Below are positions 7,143 to 14,484 of a stretch of DNA of 18,858 nucleotides, piece by piece. This DNA is from Clostridiales bacterium (GTDB lineage Bacteria; Bacillota; Clostridia; Christensenellales; Aristaeellaceae). The translations under genes and the position numbers were made by a program. The stretch is from contig SFFS01000030.1 of the NCBI GenBank assembly GCA_004557805.1, positions 1-18,858 of the forward strand. Reading direction: 5' to 3'. The first letter of the stretch is position 1; each line of letters begins with the position of its first letter. The notes beneath the pieces are model-generated. The model had not been told where the DNA came from. It ran no database searches and saw only the letters and a program-made list of their open reading frames with translations.

Positions 7143-7904
7143 GCATCCGCAGCCGTTCTTCTCTCCCGAAACGTCGCGATAAACCGAAAGTTCAGAGACA
7201 GAGGCGCTTGCAATGCTTGCAAAATGCCCGCAGCGTTTTCCGTGCAGACCGTACTTTTATTTCCGGGTATTGGAAAGGCCGCACGGCTCCCTGCAAATTT
7301 TCTGTTCCAGTTGGCAGGGAAAACCGGAATACGTCTTGCAGCTGAAATGAATCGAAGAAATAGGGCGTTTCCAGAAACCGCGTCCAAGCTGCATATATAG
7401 GCGTTTTTATCGGTTGGGATCAGCCCTATTGGCGGGCATTCTGCCTGCGGTCGTTATTGCCACCGGCGCCGGCGCGCCGATCCGTAAGCGAATCGCAAAC
7501 CACGTTCATCCTCCGCAAGTGCCTATTAAAAGGCTTTGGCGCACTGCCCAGGAGCGTTAGGCGTTATTCTCCTGCGTCTCGGCTATCTGCATGATGCGCC
7601 AGCATCCTGGCGGTTTTCTCCGTGAGCGAACCGCATGCTCTTGTCCGACCTGCCGCAGGAACCGAACCGCTTCTGTGCCCCCCTGCCTGTGGACCGGAAT
7701 ACCCGTTCAGAAGCCGCGCTGAGATCACTTCGTCTCTGCGCCCCCTCAGAACGTCGCCCACAGGCTTAAAAGCCATGCGCAAATCCTCCGTATTCCTCAT
7801 CTCATGCAAAAGATTTTACTGCCTTGCGGACGTTCGACCGTCTCCGCCGCTTCCTTGTCCCACCGGCACAGTCGCCGCGCGAACTTGCACACGCTGCGGA
7901 CATG
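7143..7904. other. Long stretch without a convincing intact gene
   Basis: About 760 bases between the yunB and hpf terminators. Several open frames of 60-100 codons exist on both strands, but they overlap each other, lack ribosome-binding sites and have low-complexity Arg/Ala/Pro-rich translations. One plus-strand frame around 7413-7560 reads as a short hydrophobic segment (GSALLAGILPAVVIATGAGA) without a start codon. The minus strand at 7557-7800 may hold a frameshifted remnant, listed separately. No RNA gene could be recognised. Confidence 0.5.
7557..7800 (-). pseudogene. Possible frameshifted gene remnant
   Basis: Read on the minus strand from an ATG at 7800, the frame gives MRNTEDLRMAFKPVGDVLRG and continues as a normal-looking soluble sequence to a run of six G at 7683-7678. 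Beyond it, a different frame gives a natural-looking helical stretch (TEAVRFLRQVGQEHA) that runs on to TAA at 7557. Neither frame has a ribosome-binding site and I recognise no family. A broken gene is one reading; chance open frames are the other. Confidence 0.2.
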
Positions 7905-7927
7905 AAAAAAGGGCGGCCCAGCCGCCC
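7905..7927 (-). terminator. Intrinsic terminator after hpf
   Basis: On the minus strand GGGCGGC-TGG-GCCGCCC is followed by TTTTTT, about 22 bases after the hpf stop codon. Confidence 0.92.
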
Positions 7928-7948
7928 TGATTTTCCAAATCCTGATAT

Positions 7949-8482
7949 TTACGCATCCGGTTCGAGAAGGCCGAGGTTGCCGTCCTTGCGCTGATAGAGC
8001 ACGCACACCTTTTCCGTATCGGCGTTGACGAACACGAAGAACGTGTGGCCCAGCATTTCCATCTGGTCGGTCGCATCCTCGATCGTCATCGGCTTCACCG
8101 GATAGTTCTTCGTGCGCACGATGCGCGGGTTGTCCTCGTCCGGTTCGAACTCCTCATAGAACTCCGGAACTTCCTCCGCAAACGCGTTCTCGCGCAGCCG
8201 CTTCTCCAGGCGCGTGCGATGGCGGCGAATCTGCCGTTCAATTTTAATCAGCGCGTTATCGATCGACTGATACATATCGTTGGTGCATTCTTCCGCGCGC
8301 AGGATACCGCCCTTGAAGGGGATGGTGATTTCAGCAATGCGGCGCTTGCCCTCGGCAGACAGGCGAACCTGGACTTCCGTATCCGGGTCAAAATAGCGGC
8401 CCAGTTTATTGATCTTCCGCTCAATGCGCTCCCACAGCGCCGGGAACACCGAAAAATCCTTGGAACTCATGCGAATATTCAT
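7949..8482 (-). CDS. hpf: Ribosome hibernation promoting factor, long form
   Basis: Long HPF binds the 30S decoding region and joins two 70S ribosomes into inactive 100S dimers during slow growth. The 177-residue protein has both parts: the N-terminal ribosome-binding domain, about residues 1-100 (MNIRMSSKDFSVFPALWERI, KINKLGRYFDPD, IDNALIKIERQIRRHRTRL), and the C-terminal dimerisation domain, about 120-175 (VRTKNYPVKPMTIEDA, QMEMLGHTFFVFVNADT, VLYQRKDGNLGLLEP). Short-form proteins lack the second part. A near-ideal AAGGAGGT lies about 8 bases before the ATG. It stands alone between two minus-strand terminators, so it is transcribed singly. A possible -35 TTGACG lies upstream on the minus strand near 8548 within a GACG/CGTC inverted repeat, but I found no matching good -10 box. 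Confidence 0.96.
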   Translation of the reverse strand: MNIRMSSKDFSVFPALWERIERKINKLGRYFDPDTEVQVRLSAEGKRRIAEITIPFKGGILRAEECTNDMYQSIDNALIKIERQIRRHRTRLEKRLRENAFAEEVPEFYEEFEPDEDNPRIVRTKNYPVKPMTIEDATDQMEMLGHTFFVFVNADTEKVCVLYQRKDGNLGLLEPDA

Positions 8483-8597
8483 AAACTGTACCTCCTTGAA
8501 TAGGATTGGTATTTTACTACCGTATTGACTATTTTCGACGTTGCCGTCAAAATATCCTTCTTGAAATTATGTCTATTTTGCAAACATTTTTCAATTT

Positions 8598-8622
8598 AAA
8601 AGCCGCGGTTCTTCGCCGCGGC
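8598..8622 (-). terminator. Intrinsic terminator after nagB
   Basis: On the minus strand GCCGCGG-CGAAGAA-CCGCGGC is followed by TTTTAAATT, about 24 bases after the nagB stop. It separates nagB from hpf. Confidence 0.85.
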
Positions 8623-8645
8623 CCTTTCGCTTCGTTATGTTTGGG

Positions 8646-9371
8646 TTATAATTCCGCAGCAGCCGCCTCATCGAGCAGCACGGTGCAGTTCGGATGATAC
8701 TGCAGAATGCTCGCCGGAACCTGCGGCGTAACGGGCCCCTTGAGCGCCCTGGCGGTGATTTCAGCTTTGTCCGCGCCGTAAATCACCAGCACCACGCCGC
8801 GCGCGCGCATGATCGTCCCGATGCCCATCGAAATCGCCCTGCGCGGCACCTCGTCGGCGCTGGCAAAGAAACGCTTGTTCGCCTCGATCGTCATCGGGGT
8901 CAGCGCGACGCAGTGCGTCGCCTTCGGGAACTCGCCGCACGGCTCGTTAAAGCCGATATGCCCGTCGTGACCGATACCGAGGAACTGCAGATCAATCCCG
9001 CCGGCCGCTTCAATCGCGGCTTCATATTCGGCGCATTCGCGGTCGATATCCGCCGCAAGGCCGTTGGGCAGGCGGTAATTCTCCGCGGGAATATTCACTT
9101 TTGAAAACAGGTTGGTATACATGAAATTGAAATAGCTCTGTTCATGTTCGCGCGCCATGCCGACATATTCGTCGAGGTTAAAGGTATGCACGCGGCTGAA
9201 ATCGAGCGCGCCCTGCGCGTAAAGATCAGCCAGCGCCGCATACGTCCTGAGCGGAGTCGAACCGGTAGCGAAGCCCAGCACGCTGTCCGGCTTTTTCAGA
9301 ATCTGCGCGGCAAACAGCGCCGCCGCCGCTTTGCCCTGCGCCTCCAGGTCGCGGTAGACATGAATCTTCAT
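8646..9371 (-). CDS. nagB: Glucosamine-6-phosphate deaminase
   Basis: Converts glucosamine 6-phosphate to fructose 6-phosphate and ammonia in amino-sugar breakdown. The 241-residue protein has the family's phosphate-binding segment GFATGSTP (33-40), the general base Asp67 in FNLDEYVG, and the active-site block GIGHDGHIGFNEP with Asp136, His138 and Glu143, equivalent to Asp141, His143 and Glu148 of the E. coli enzyme. Length is as expected for the short Gram-positive form. An upstream in-frame ATG would add 14 residues, but AAGGAGG lies about 9 bases before the ATG at 9371, which decides the start. An excellent promoter (9402-9430) lies just upstream, and a terminator follows. No nagA or transporter gene is next to it in the window, so the gene appears to be solitary. 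Confidence 0.96.
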   Translation of the reverse strand: MKIHVYRDLEAQGKAAAALFAAQILKKPDSVLGFATGSTPLRTYAALADLYAQGALDFSRVHTFNLDEYVGMAREHEQSYFNFMYTNLFSKVNIPAENYRLPNGLAADIDRECAEYEAAIEAAGGIDLQFLGIGHDGHIGFNEPCGEFPKATHCVALTPMTIEANKRFFASADEVPRRAISMGIGTIMRARGVVLVIYGADKAEITARALKGPVTPQVPASILQYHPNCTVLLDEAAAAEL

Positions 9372-9401
9372 CAGGCAAAACCTCCTTCGTGGTCTGCCGT
9401 T

Positions 9402-9430
9402 ATTATAGCACAAATCGCCGCATAGTGCAA
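9402..9430 (-). promoter_or_regulatory. Promoter of nagB
   Basis: On the minus strand TTGCAC, a 17-base spacer, then a perfect TATAAT preceded by TGC (extended -10). The start of transcription should be near 9395, only about 25 bases before the ATG. Confidence 0.88.
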
Positions 9431-9474
9431 AGCGGGAGACGGCCGTCCTTCCGTGCGCTCACGCACGAAAAGGC

Positions 9475-10074
9475 TTATTGGCCCATCGCCTTTTCCAACA
9501 GGTATTTGCCCCAGGAGAGCAGCTCGCGGCAATGGTTTTTCATCCAATACTCCGGCCTGCACGGGCTGACCACGCCGTCCGCGTCAAGCCCCGTATCCCG
9601 CGCCATGGCCAGCGCGCGCGGCAGATGATAGTCGCTCGTCACCACCGTGACGCTCGTTTCCGGCGCAAGCAGCGCCGCCGCGTTTTCGAGGTTCTGCCGC
9701 GTGTTGCGCGAATCCATCTCGGCCAGCACGTCGTCCGCCGGCACGCCGCGCTCCAGCAGCCAGTCGCGCATCACATCTCCCTCTGGACGCGGTTCGTCGC
9801 TCCCCTGCGCCCCGCACACGACGATCGTCCGCGGATGCTTTTCGTATTCCGCAAGCGCCGCCTCCAGCCGCAGCGAAAGCTGCACGCTCGGCTCTCCGTC
9901 GGCCTTCACCTGCGCGCCGAGCACAATAATCGCCCGGCTTGTTCCGTCCGTTGCGGGCACATGCGTTTCCGCCCAATACAGCGCGCCCAGCGCCGCCGCA
10001 AAGCACAGCGCCCCGGCCAGCGCCAGCGCGGCGATTCCGCGCAGAATCCGTACAAAAACTGAATTTCGCATCAT
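9475..10074 (-). CDS. YdcF/SanA-like membrane protein (DUF218)
   Basis: DUF218 proteins such as SanA and ElyC affect envelope integrity; their reaction is not settled. The 199-residue product has one N-terminal membrane segment (about 11-34, LRGIAALALAGALCFAAALG) and a Rossmann-like outer domain with the family blocks AIIVLGAQV, VVCGAQG, the PEGDVMRDWL segment with the acidic site, DSRNTRQNLENA and VVTSDYHLPRAL. Two adjacent ATG codons at 10074 and 10071 are both possible starts. Neither has a good Shine-Dalgarno, and the best promoter would start transcription almost at the ATG. It reads towards nagB with about 100 bases between and no clear terminator, so some read-through into nagB is possible. 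A peptidoglycan or envelope role is inferred from family only. Confidence 0.9.
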   Translation of the reverse strand: MMRNSVFVRILRGIAALALAGALCFAAALGALYWAETHVPATDGTSRAIIVLGAQVKADGEPSVQLSLRLEAALAEYEKHPRTIVVCGAQGSDEPRPEGDVMRDWLLERGVPADDVLAEMDSRNTRQNLENAAALLAPETSVTVVTSDYHLPRALAMARDTGLDADGVVSPCRPEYWMKNHCRELLSWGKYLLEKAMGQ

Positions 10075-10080
10075 GCGCGC

Positions 10081-10110
10081 ATTCTATCACGCCCCTGCAT
10101 GGCCGCGCAA
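10081..10110 (-). promoter_or_regulatory. Possible promoter of the YdcF/SanA-like gene
   Basis: On the minus strand TTGCGC, an 18-base spacer, then TAGAAT. The predicted start near 10074 coincides with the first ATG, implying a leaderless or very short-leader message. Confidence 0.45.
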
Positions 10111-10156
10111 GCGTTTTTTTCCGCGCAATGCGCAGGAAAAATATTCCGCCGCCCTC

Positions 10157-10185
10157 TTGACAAGCGTGTATCACTGTGTTATTGT
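10157..10185 (+). promoter_or_regulatory. Promoter of the gntR-ABC operon
   Basis: A perfect TTGACA (10157-10162), a 17-base spacer and TATTGT (10180-10185). The -10 box is overlapped by the inverted repeat at 10179-10206. Confidence 0.8.
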
Positions 10186-10206
10186 ACTACTCGCTTAATA
10201 CAATAA
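10179..10206. promoter_or_regulatory. Likely GntR operator
   Basis: TTATTGTA and TACAATAA form a perfect 8-base inverted repeat with a 12-base spacer. It covers the -10 box and the start of transcription, and ends 22 bases before the gntR ATG. Placement fits self-repression by the YtrA-type regulator encoded next. Confidence 0.6.
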
Positions 10207-10227
10207 TTGCGTTTGCGGAGGTGAAGC

Positions 10228-10611
10228 ATGGATTTTCAGCTGGACAACAACCTCCCCATCTGGCCGCAGCTGCTGGAACGGATGACGGAGCGCATCCTCA
10301 CGCGGCGCTATCCACCTGGATCGAAGCTGCCCTCCGTGCGCGAGCTGGCGCTGGAAGCGGGCGTGAACCCCAACACCATGCAGCGCGCGCTCTCTCAGCT
10401 GGAAGCAAACGGCCTCGTCGTCACAAACCGCACGGCCGGGCGCGTTGTGACAGAGGATGAAGCCGTCCTCGACGCAACCCGGTGCCGGCTGGCGCAGGAG
10501 CGCATCGCGCAGTATTTTTCCGGCATGGCGAAAATCGGATACGCCGAGGACGACGCAGCCGCGCTGATTGCAGAAAGAAAGGAACAGAAAAATGGAAGCG
10601 AATCTGATTGA
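10228..10611 (+). CDS. GntR family transcriptional regulator, YtrA subfamily
   Basis: A DNA-binding repressor that typically controls the ABC transporter genes that follow it. The 127-residue protein is short: a GntR winged helix at about 10-75 (IWPQLLERMTERILTRRYPPG, KLPSVRELALEAGVNPNTMQRALSQLE, GLVVT) and only about 50 further residues. That lack of a large effector domain is the mark of the YtrA subfamily. GGAGGTGA lies 5 bases before the ATG. The gene overlaps the following ABC ATPase gene by 20 bases, so translation is probably coupled. A perfect inverted repeat over the promoter is the likely binding site. The signal it responds to is unknown; in Bacillus, YtrA-type operons respond to cell-wall-active antibiotics. 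Confidence 0.93.
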   Translation: MDFQLDNNLPIWPQLLERMTERILTRRYPPGSKLPSVRELALEAGVNPNTMQRALSQLEANGLVVTNRTAGRVVTEDEAVLDATRCRLAQERIAQYFSGMAKIGYAEDDAAALIAERKEQKNGSESD

Positions 10612-11332
10612 AATTCACGGCCTGCGCAAGCAGTTCGGCAGCCTCGCCGCGCTGGACGGCGTCGACCTGACCGTCGGCCGCGGCAAAATCGTGGGGCTGC
10701 TCGGCCCGAACGGCTCGGGCAAAACGACGCTGATCAAAATCCTCAACGGCCTGCTCTGCCCCACTGCCGGAAGCGTATTGGTGGACGGTCACGCGCCGGG
10801 CCTGTACACCAAGGCGGCCGTCAGCTATCTGCCCGACAAGCCCTATTTTGCCCCGTGGATGCGCGTCCGCGACGCAATCGAGCTGTTTCAGGATTTCTAC
10901 AAGGATTTCGACCGCGTAAAGGCGGACGATATGTGCCGCATGATGGAGCTGGACGAAAGCCGTCAGATCAAAACGCTGTCGAAGGGCACGCAGGAGAAGA
11001 TGCAGCTGATGCTCGTCATGAGCCGCCACGCGCAGCTTTATCTGCTCGACGAGCCGATCGCAGGCGTCGATCCCGCCGCGCGCGACGCGATTCTCGATAC
11101 CATCCTTACCAACTATTGCGAAAACAGCACCGTCGTTATCTCTACGCACCTGATTTCCGATATTGAAAAGGTGCTGGACGAAGCTGTTTTTCTCAAGAAG
11201 GGCAGGATCGTGCTGCACGATTCCGTTGAAGCCATCCGCGAACGCGAAGGCAAATCGGTGGACGCGTATTTCCGCGAGGTGTTCCGCGTCGCACCGGTGA
11301 ATGGAGGGAATGAAACATGCTCGGAAAACTGA
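10592..11332 (+). CDS. ABC transporter ATP-binding protein
   Basis: Cytoplasmic ATPase that powers the membrane protein encoded next. The 246-residue domain contains Walker A GPNGSGKTT (38-46), the Q-loop region near 80-90, a signature LSKGTQEKM (129-137), Walker B LYLLDEP (149-155), the D-loop AGVDP and the switch His186 in ISTHL. The signature differs from the usual LSGGQ; LSKGT or similar forms are common in ABC-2-type exporters. The start at 10592 follows AAAGGA; an in-frame ATG 24 bases earlier lacks a better ribosome-binding site. It overlaps gntR at its 5' end and the permease at its 3' end by 16 bases, which shows a tight operon. Export of a drug or peptide, or envelope stress relief, is likely but the substrate cannot be read. 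Confidence 0.94.
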   Translation: MEANLIEIHGLRKQFGSLAALDGVDLTVGRGKIVGLLGPNGSGKTTLIKILNGLLCPTAGSVLVDGHAPGLYTKAAVSYLPDKPYFAPWMRVRDAIELFQDFYKDFDRVKADDMCRMMELDESRQIKTLSKGTQEKMQLMLVMSRHAQLYLLDEPIAGVDPAARDAILDTILTNYCENSTVVISTHLISDIEKVLDEAVFLKKGRIVLHDSVEAIREREGKSVDAYFREVFRVAPVNGGNETCSEN

Positions 11333-12102
11333 TGAAATATGACCTGCGCTCCAATTTCCGCACGCTTCTGCCGCTGTGGCTGACGACGCACGGACTTGCC
11401 ATTGTGTACAGCCTGCTGTATGGTTCGCGCATCACTCCCTCCAGCGCGGTCGGCCGCTTCCTGCTGATCGTGCTGCCGGCCATTGTGCTGGTGCTGCTGC
11501 TGGGCGCAATGTTCACGATTGCGCTGGTGTATATGGTGCGCGGCTTCTCGCGCGGGCTGCTGGGTCAGGAAGGCTATCTGATGTTCACGCTGCCCGTCAC
11601 GCCCACCGCGCTCATCGCCTCCAAAGCGCTTTCCGCGCTGGTGATCGAGCTGCTGACCGGCGTCGCCGCAGGGCTGTGCTGCATGGTGCTTCTGACCTGC
11701 AATTCCACCTGGGCCGAGCTGCTGGGTTTCCTCCAGGAAATCTGGACTTCGATCGGCCCCGGGATTCAGGAGCATCCGGATGTTCTCCCCAGGCTGTGCG
11801 TCGTGTTCGTCGGCATGCTTTTCTGGCTGCTTGCGCTGAACCTGCACACGTATCTCGCCTGCTCCGTCGGCCAGCTTTCCGGCAAACACCGCAAAGCGCT
11901 CGCCATCATTACCTTCTGCGCGATCACGATTCTTCTCGGGAAGCTCCTTCCCGCCGCGTTCAGCCTGTTTGATCTTCTCCCGTCGAGCGGCGGCCTGCGC
12001 GACGGCAGCCTCTGGGCTCTTGTGATCATTCCCGCCGTGCTGTGCACGATTTATTTCTTCGCGACGCGGCTCATCCTTGCGCGCCGTCTGAATCTGGAAT
12101 AA
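11317..12102 (+). CDS. ABC-2 type transporter permease
   Basis: Membrane partner of the preceding ATPase. The 261-residue protein starts with a short cytoplasmic stretch (MLGKLMKYDLRSNFRTLLPLW) and has about six membrane segments, roughly at 20-38, 48-70, 95-120, 155-178, 190-210 and 232-252. The motif EGYLMFTLPVTPTALIASK between segments is characteristic of clostridial ABC-2 permeases of the YtrC/bacitracin-export type. GGAGGGA lies about 8 bases before the ATG inside the ATPase gene. Only one permease gene is present, so the transporter is probably a homodimer of this protein with two ATPases. There is no terminator before the next gene, 39 bases on. Confidence 0.88.
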   Translation: MLGKLMKYDLRSNFRTLLPLWLTTHGLAIVYSLLYGSRITPSSAVGRFLLIVLPAIVLVLLLGAMFTIALVYMVRGFSRGLLGQEGYLMFTLPVTPTALIASKALSALVIELLTGVAAGLCCMVLLTCNSTWAELLGFLQEIWTSIGPGIQEHPDVLPRLCVVFVGMLFWLLALNLHTYLACSVGQLSGKHRKALAIITFCAITILLGKLLPAAFSLFDLLPSSGGLRDGSLWALVIIPAVLCTIYFFATRLILARRLNLE

Positions 12103-12141
12103 AATAAAAGCAATGCTGGAAGAGAGGATCCTGTCGCAGCG

Positions 12142-12843
12142 ATGAAACATCCTGACGAGTTTACGGAAAAGCAGCGAAAGGCGGCCGCCATTGCGGCCGT
12201 CGTCATCTTTCTGGCGCTGTCGGCGGCAGTAGGCTGGTTTGTCGGGCGGCCGATGCTTCGATTCGTGTCGGAGCCTGAAAAGTTCCGCCTGTGGGTCGAC
12301 GCGCACGGCGCGTGGGGCAGGCTGGCCTATATGGGCATGGTAATTTTGCAGGTGATCGTAGCGATCATCCCCGGCGAGCCGCTGGAAATCGGCGGCGGCT
12401 ACGCGTTCGGCGCATTCTGGGGCACGGCGCTGTGCCTGATCGCGGCGGCGGCGGGCAGCATGCTGGTGTTTCTGTTCGTGCGCCGGTTCGGCATGAAGGT
12501 AGCGGAGGTGTTTTTTCCGCAGGAAAAGCTGCAAAAATTAAAATTCCTGCATGCCTCGCGCAAGCGTGATTTTCTCTTTCTGCTCATCTTCGCCGCGCCC
12601 GGAACGCCGAAAGATATGCTGTGCTATTTTGCTGGGTTAACCGACATGAAGCCCGGCGTCTGGGCGCTGATTTCCTCGCTCGGACGTATCCCTTCTGTGA
12701 TTACGTCCACAATCGGCGGGGACGCGCTTGGCACGAAAAACTACTGGTTCGCCATCGGCGTTTTCGCCGTCACGCTGCTTCTCAGCGCCGTCGGATTACT
12801 TCTTTATAATTACATTTGCAAAAAACACGCCTCTGCGCCTTGA
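12142..12843 (+). CDS. TVP38/TMEM64 family membrane protein
   Basis: Belongs to the DedA-related superfamily, whose members are thought to move lipids or keep the membrane potential; the exact role here is unknown. The 233-residue protein has membrane segments at about 13-35, 60-80, 85-112, 145-165 and 200-225. The two re-entrant loop motifs of the family are present: IPGEPLEIGGGYAFG and, after RKRDFLFLLIF, AAPGTPKDMLCYFAGL, then SLGRIPSV. The ribosome-binding site is weak: AGAGAGG lies about 14 bases before the ATG. It follows the ABC permease by 39 bases without a terminator, so it is likely the last gene of the gntR operon. Its stop codon overlaps the promoter of the next gene. Confidence 0.9.
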   Translation: MKHPDEFTEKQRKAAAIAAVVIFLALSAAVGWFVGRPMLRFVSEPEKFRLWVDAHGAWGRLAYMGMVILQVIVAIIPGEPLEIGGGYAFGAFWGTALCLIAAAAGSMLVFLFVRRFGMKVAEVFFPQEKLQKLKFLHASRKRDFLFLLIFAAPGTPKDMLCYFAGLTDMKPGVWALISSLGRIPSVITSTIGGDALGTKNYWFAIGVFAVTLLLSAVGLLLYNYICKKHASAP

Positions 12844-12868
12844 CCCATTGGCCGAAATATGCTATCAT
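12840..12868 (+). promoter_or_regulatory. Promoter of the aminotransferase gene
   Basis: TTGACC (12840-12845), a 17-base spacer and TATCAT (12863-12868). The -35 box shares bases with the TGA stop of the TVP38-family gene. Confidence 0.8.
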
Positions 12869-12905
12869 TTCGCATAATCGCAATGTGAAGAAGGTGCAGA
12901 AATCG

Positions 12906-14114
12906 ATGCAAAAGGCAGATCGCATGATGGAAGTTCGCTCGGATATCCGCGGGCCGTTGTTTAAAGAAGCGCTTCGGATGCAGCGCGAAGGCGTTCCGGT
13001 AATGAAGCTCAACACCGGCAACCCCGCTGCGTTCGGCTTCGAAATGCCCGCGAGCATTCAGGAGGCGCTGCGCGCCCGCCTGACCGACGCGACGGCCTAC
13101 TGCGACCTGCGCGGCATGCCTGAAGCGCGCGCGGCGCTGGAAGCCGCCTATCACGCCGACAGCGTGACGCATGCGAAGATGGACAGCATCTATCTGGGCA
13201 ATGGCGTGAGCGAGCTGGTCAACATGTCGCTTTCCGTCATCCTCAATCCGGGCGACGAGCTGCTCATGCCCGCCCCCTGCTATACGCTCTGGAGCAACTG
13301 CGCGCGCCTGGCCGAGGCGAAGCCGGTGCTCTACCGCTGCGACGAATCTGCGCGCTGGCAGCCCGATCTGGACGATCTGCGGGCAAAGATCACCGCGCGC
13401 ACGCGCGGTATCGTCGTCATCAACCCGAACAACCCCACGGGCGTAGTCTATCCGAGGGAAACGCTCGAGGCGATTGTTGAAATCGCGCGCGAAAACAAGC
13501 TGATTCTCTTCGCCGACGAAATTTACAGCCGCCTCGTGATGGACGGCAAGCCCTTCACCTATCTCGCCTCGCTGGCCGACGACGTGCCCATTCTGAGCTA
13601 CGGCGGGCTGTCCAAATCGCACGTCATCTGCGGCATGCGCTGCGGCTGGCTGCTGGTGACCGGCCCCGAGACGCTCACGCACGATATCGAAACCGGCCTG
13701 ACGCAGCTCGCCTCGATGCGCCTTTGCGGCAACACCATGGCGCAGCTGGCCGTGCCTGCGGCGCTGGCCGACCGCGAATACACGCTTTCAATGATTCAGC
13801 CCGGCGGCCGCCTGTATGAGCAGCGCGAGGCCACCATGCGCGCGCTCGATAAAATCGAGGGACTTTCCTGCGTGCGCAACGACGCGGCGTTCTACGTTTT
13901 CCCGCGTATCGACCTCAATCGCATCCCCATCGACGACGACCGCGATTTCCTGCTCGATCTGCTGCATGAAACGCACGTGCTGATGGTGCCGGGCAGCGGC
14001 TTTGAATGGGACGCGCCCGACCATTTCCGCATCGTCATGCTGCCGCGCCCGGAAGAAATCACGGCGGCGTTCGCGCGCATCGGGGAGTTTTTTCACGCGC
14101 GCAGCGCGCGCTGA
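12906..14114 (+). CDS. alaA: Pyridoxal-phosphate aminotransferase, AlaA/AlaT-like
   Basis: Class I/II aminotransferase, most like the alanine-forming AlaA/AlaT group that moves amino groups between glutamate and pyruvate. The 402-residue protein shows the AlaA-like opening VRSDIRGPLFKEALRM and LNTGNPAAFGFEMP, then YCDLRGMPEAR, the cofactor-site block INPNNPTG (172-179), FADEIYSRL with Asp204 and Tyr207, the Schiff-base Lys237 in SYGGLSKSH, and the substrate-binding Arg in GMRCGW. The open frame extends 30 codons further upstream, but GAAGAAGGTG ends 9 bases before the ATG at 12906 and the promoter lies within that extension, so 12906 is the start. It has its own promoter and terminator and is therefore a single-gene unit. 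The substrate call rests on family likeness. Confidence 0.92.
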   Translation: MQKADRMMEVRSDIRGPLFKEALRMQREGVPVMKLNTGNPAAFGFEMPASIQEALRARLTDATAYCDLRGMPEARAALEAAYHADSVTHAKMDSIYLGNGVSELVNMSLSVILNPGDELLMPAPCYTLWSNCARLAEAKPVLYRCDESARWQPDLDDLRAKITARTRGIVVINPNNPTGVVYPRETLEAIVEIARENKLILFADEIYSRLVMDGKPFTYLASLADDVPILSYGGLSKSHVICGMRCGWLLVTGPETLTHDIETGLTQLASMRLCGNTMAQLAVPAALADREYTLSMIQPGGRLYEQREATMRALDKIEGLSCVRNDAAFYVFPRIDLNRIPIDDDRDFLLDLLHETHVLMVPGSGFEWDAPDHFRIVMLPRPEEITAAFARIGEFFHARSAR

Positions 14115-14162
14115 AAAGCGCTGTACGCGCAGCGCGGCAAAACGGCGAAACTTCATATATAG

Positions 14163-14194
14163 CGTGGCTGTCCGGACGGGCGGCCGCGTTTTTT
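14163..14194 (+). terminator. Intrinsic terminator after the aminotransferase gene
   Basis: CGTGGCTGTCC and GGGCGGCCGCG pair over 11 bases (three G-T pairs) with loop GGAC, followed by six T residues, 48 bases past the stop. Confidence 0.8.
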
Positions 14195-14306
14195 GCGCTG
14201 CGGATTCCAACTGCCTCCTTCATGCAGCGTCCCCCGACGGGCCCAACGTCGCCGCTGTCCGTACCGAACCCTTCGACTTTGCGGGCATATCCGCATGCTC
14301 CTCATA

Positions 14307-14320
14307 TAGGGCATCTGAAA
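14307..14320 (+). repeat. Short dispersed repeat, copy 2
   Basis: TAGGGCATCTGAAA is the motif found at 5326 and 18048 with two bases missing in the middle. It lies 16 bases before a terminator hairpin, with no transposase nearby. Confidence 0.4.
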
Positions 14321-14335
14321 AATCTCCGATAACGC

Positions 14336-14371
14336 AAAACAGGCGCGTCGCTCAGCGATACGCCTGTTTTT
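14336..14371. terminator. Bidirectional terminator between convergent genes
   Basis: AAAACAGGCG pairs with CGCCTGTTTT, with an inner TCGC-TCA-GCGA stem and T runs on both strands. It can stop read-through from the aminotransferase side and from the minus-strand operon that ends at 14485. Confidence 0.88.
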
Positions 14372-14484
14372 CTACGTAGTTATGAACCGTTCAGCACGCC
14401 GCGCTTTTTCGCTGCGCAGTTTGCCTCATGGGGGCGCATTCCTTTTTCGGCGCATTGCGCCGAACGAACCATCCGCTCTTCTTT

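Larger units (their letters stand above)
14195..14484. other. Intergenic region between convergent genes
   Basis: Together with 14115-14194 this makes 370 bases without a gene. It holds a short repeat at 14307, a bidirectional terminator at 14336 and a hairpin TTCGGCGC-ATT-GCGCCGAA at 14446-14464 that lacks a T run. No gene was recognised. Confidence 0.6.

Noticed and set aside
11113..12534. Minus-strand open frame of 473 codons opposite the ABC permease and TVP38-family gene
   Set aside because: Gln/His/Arg-rich shadow with no domain; the plus-strand genes are supported by motifs and overlapping operon structure.
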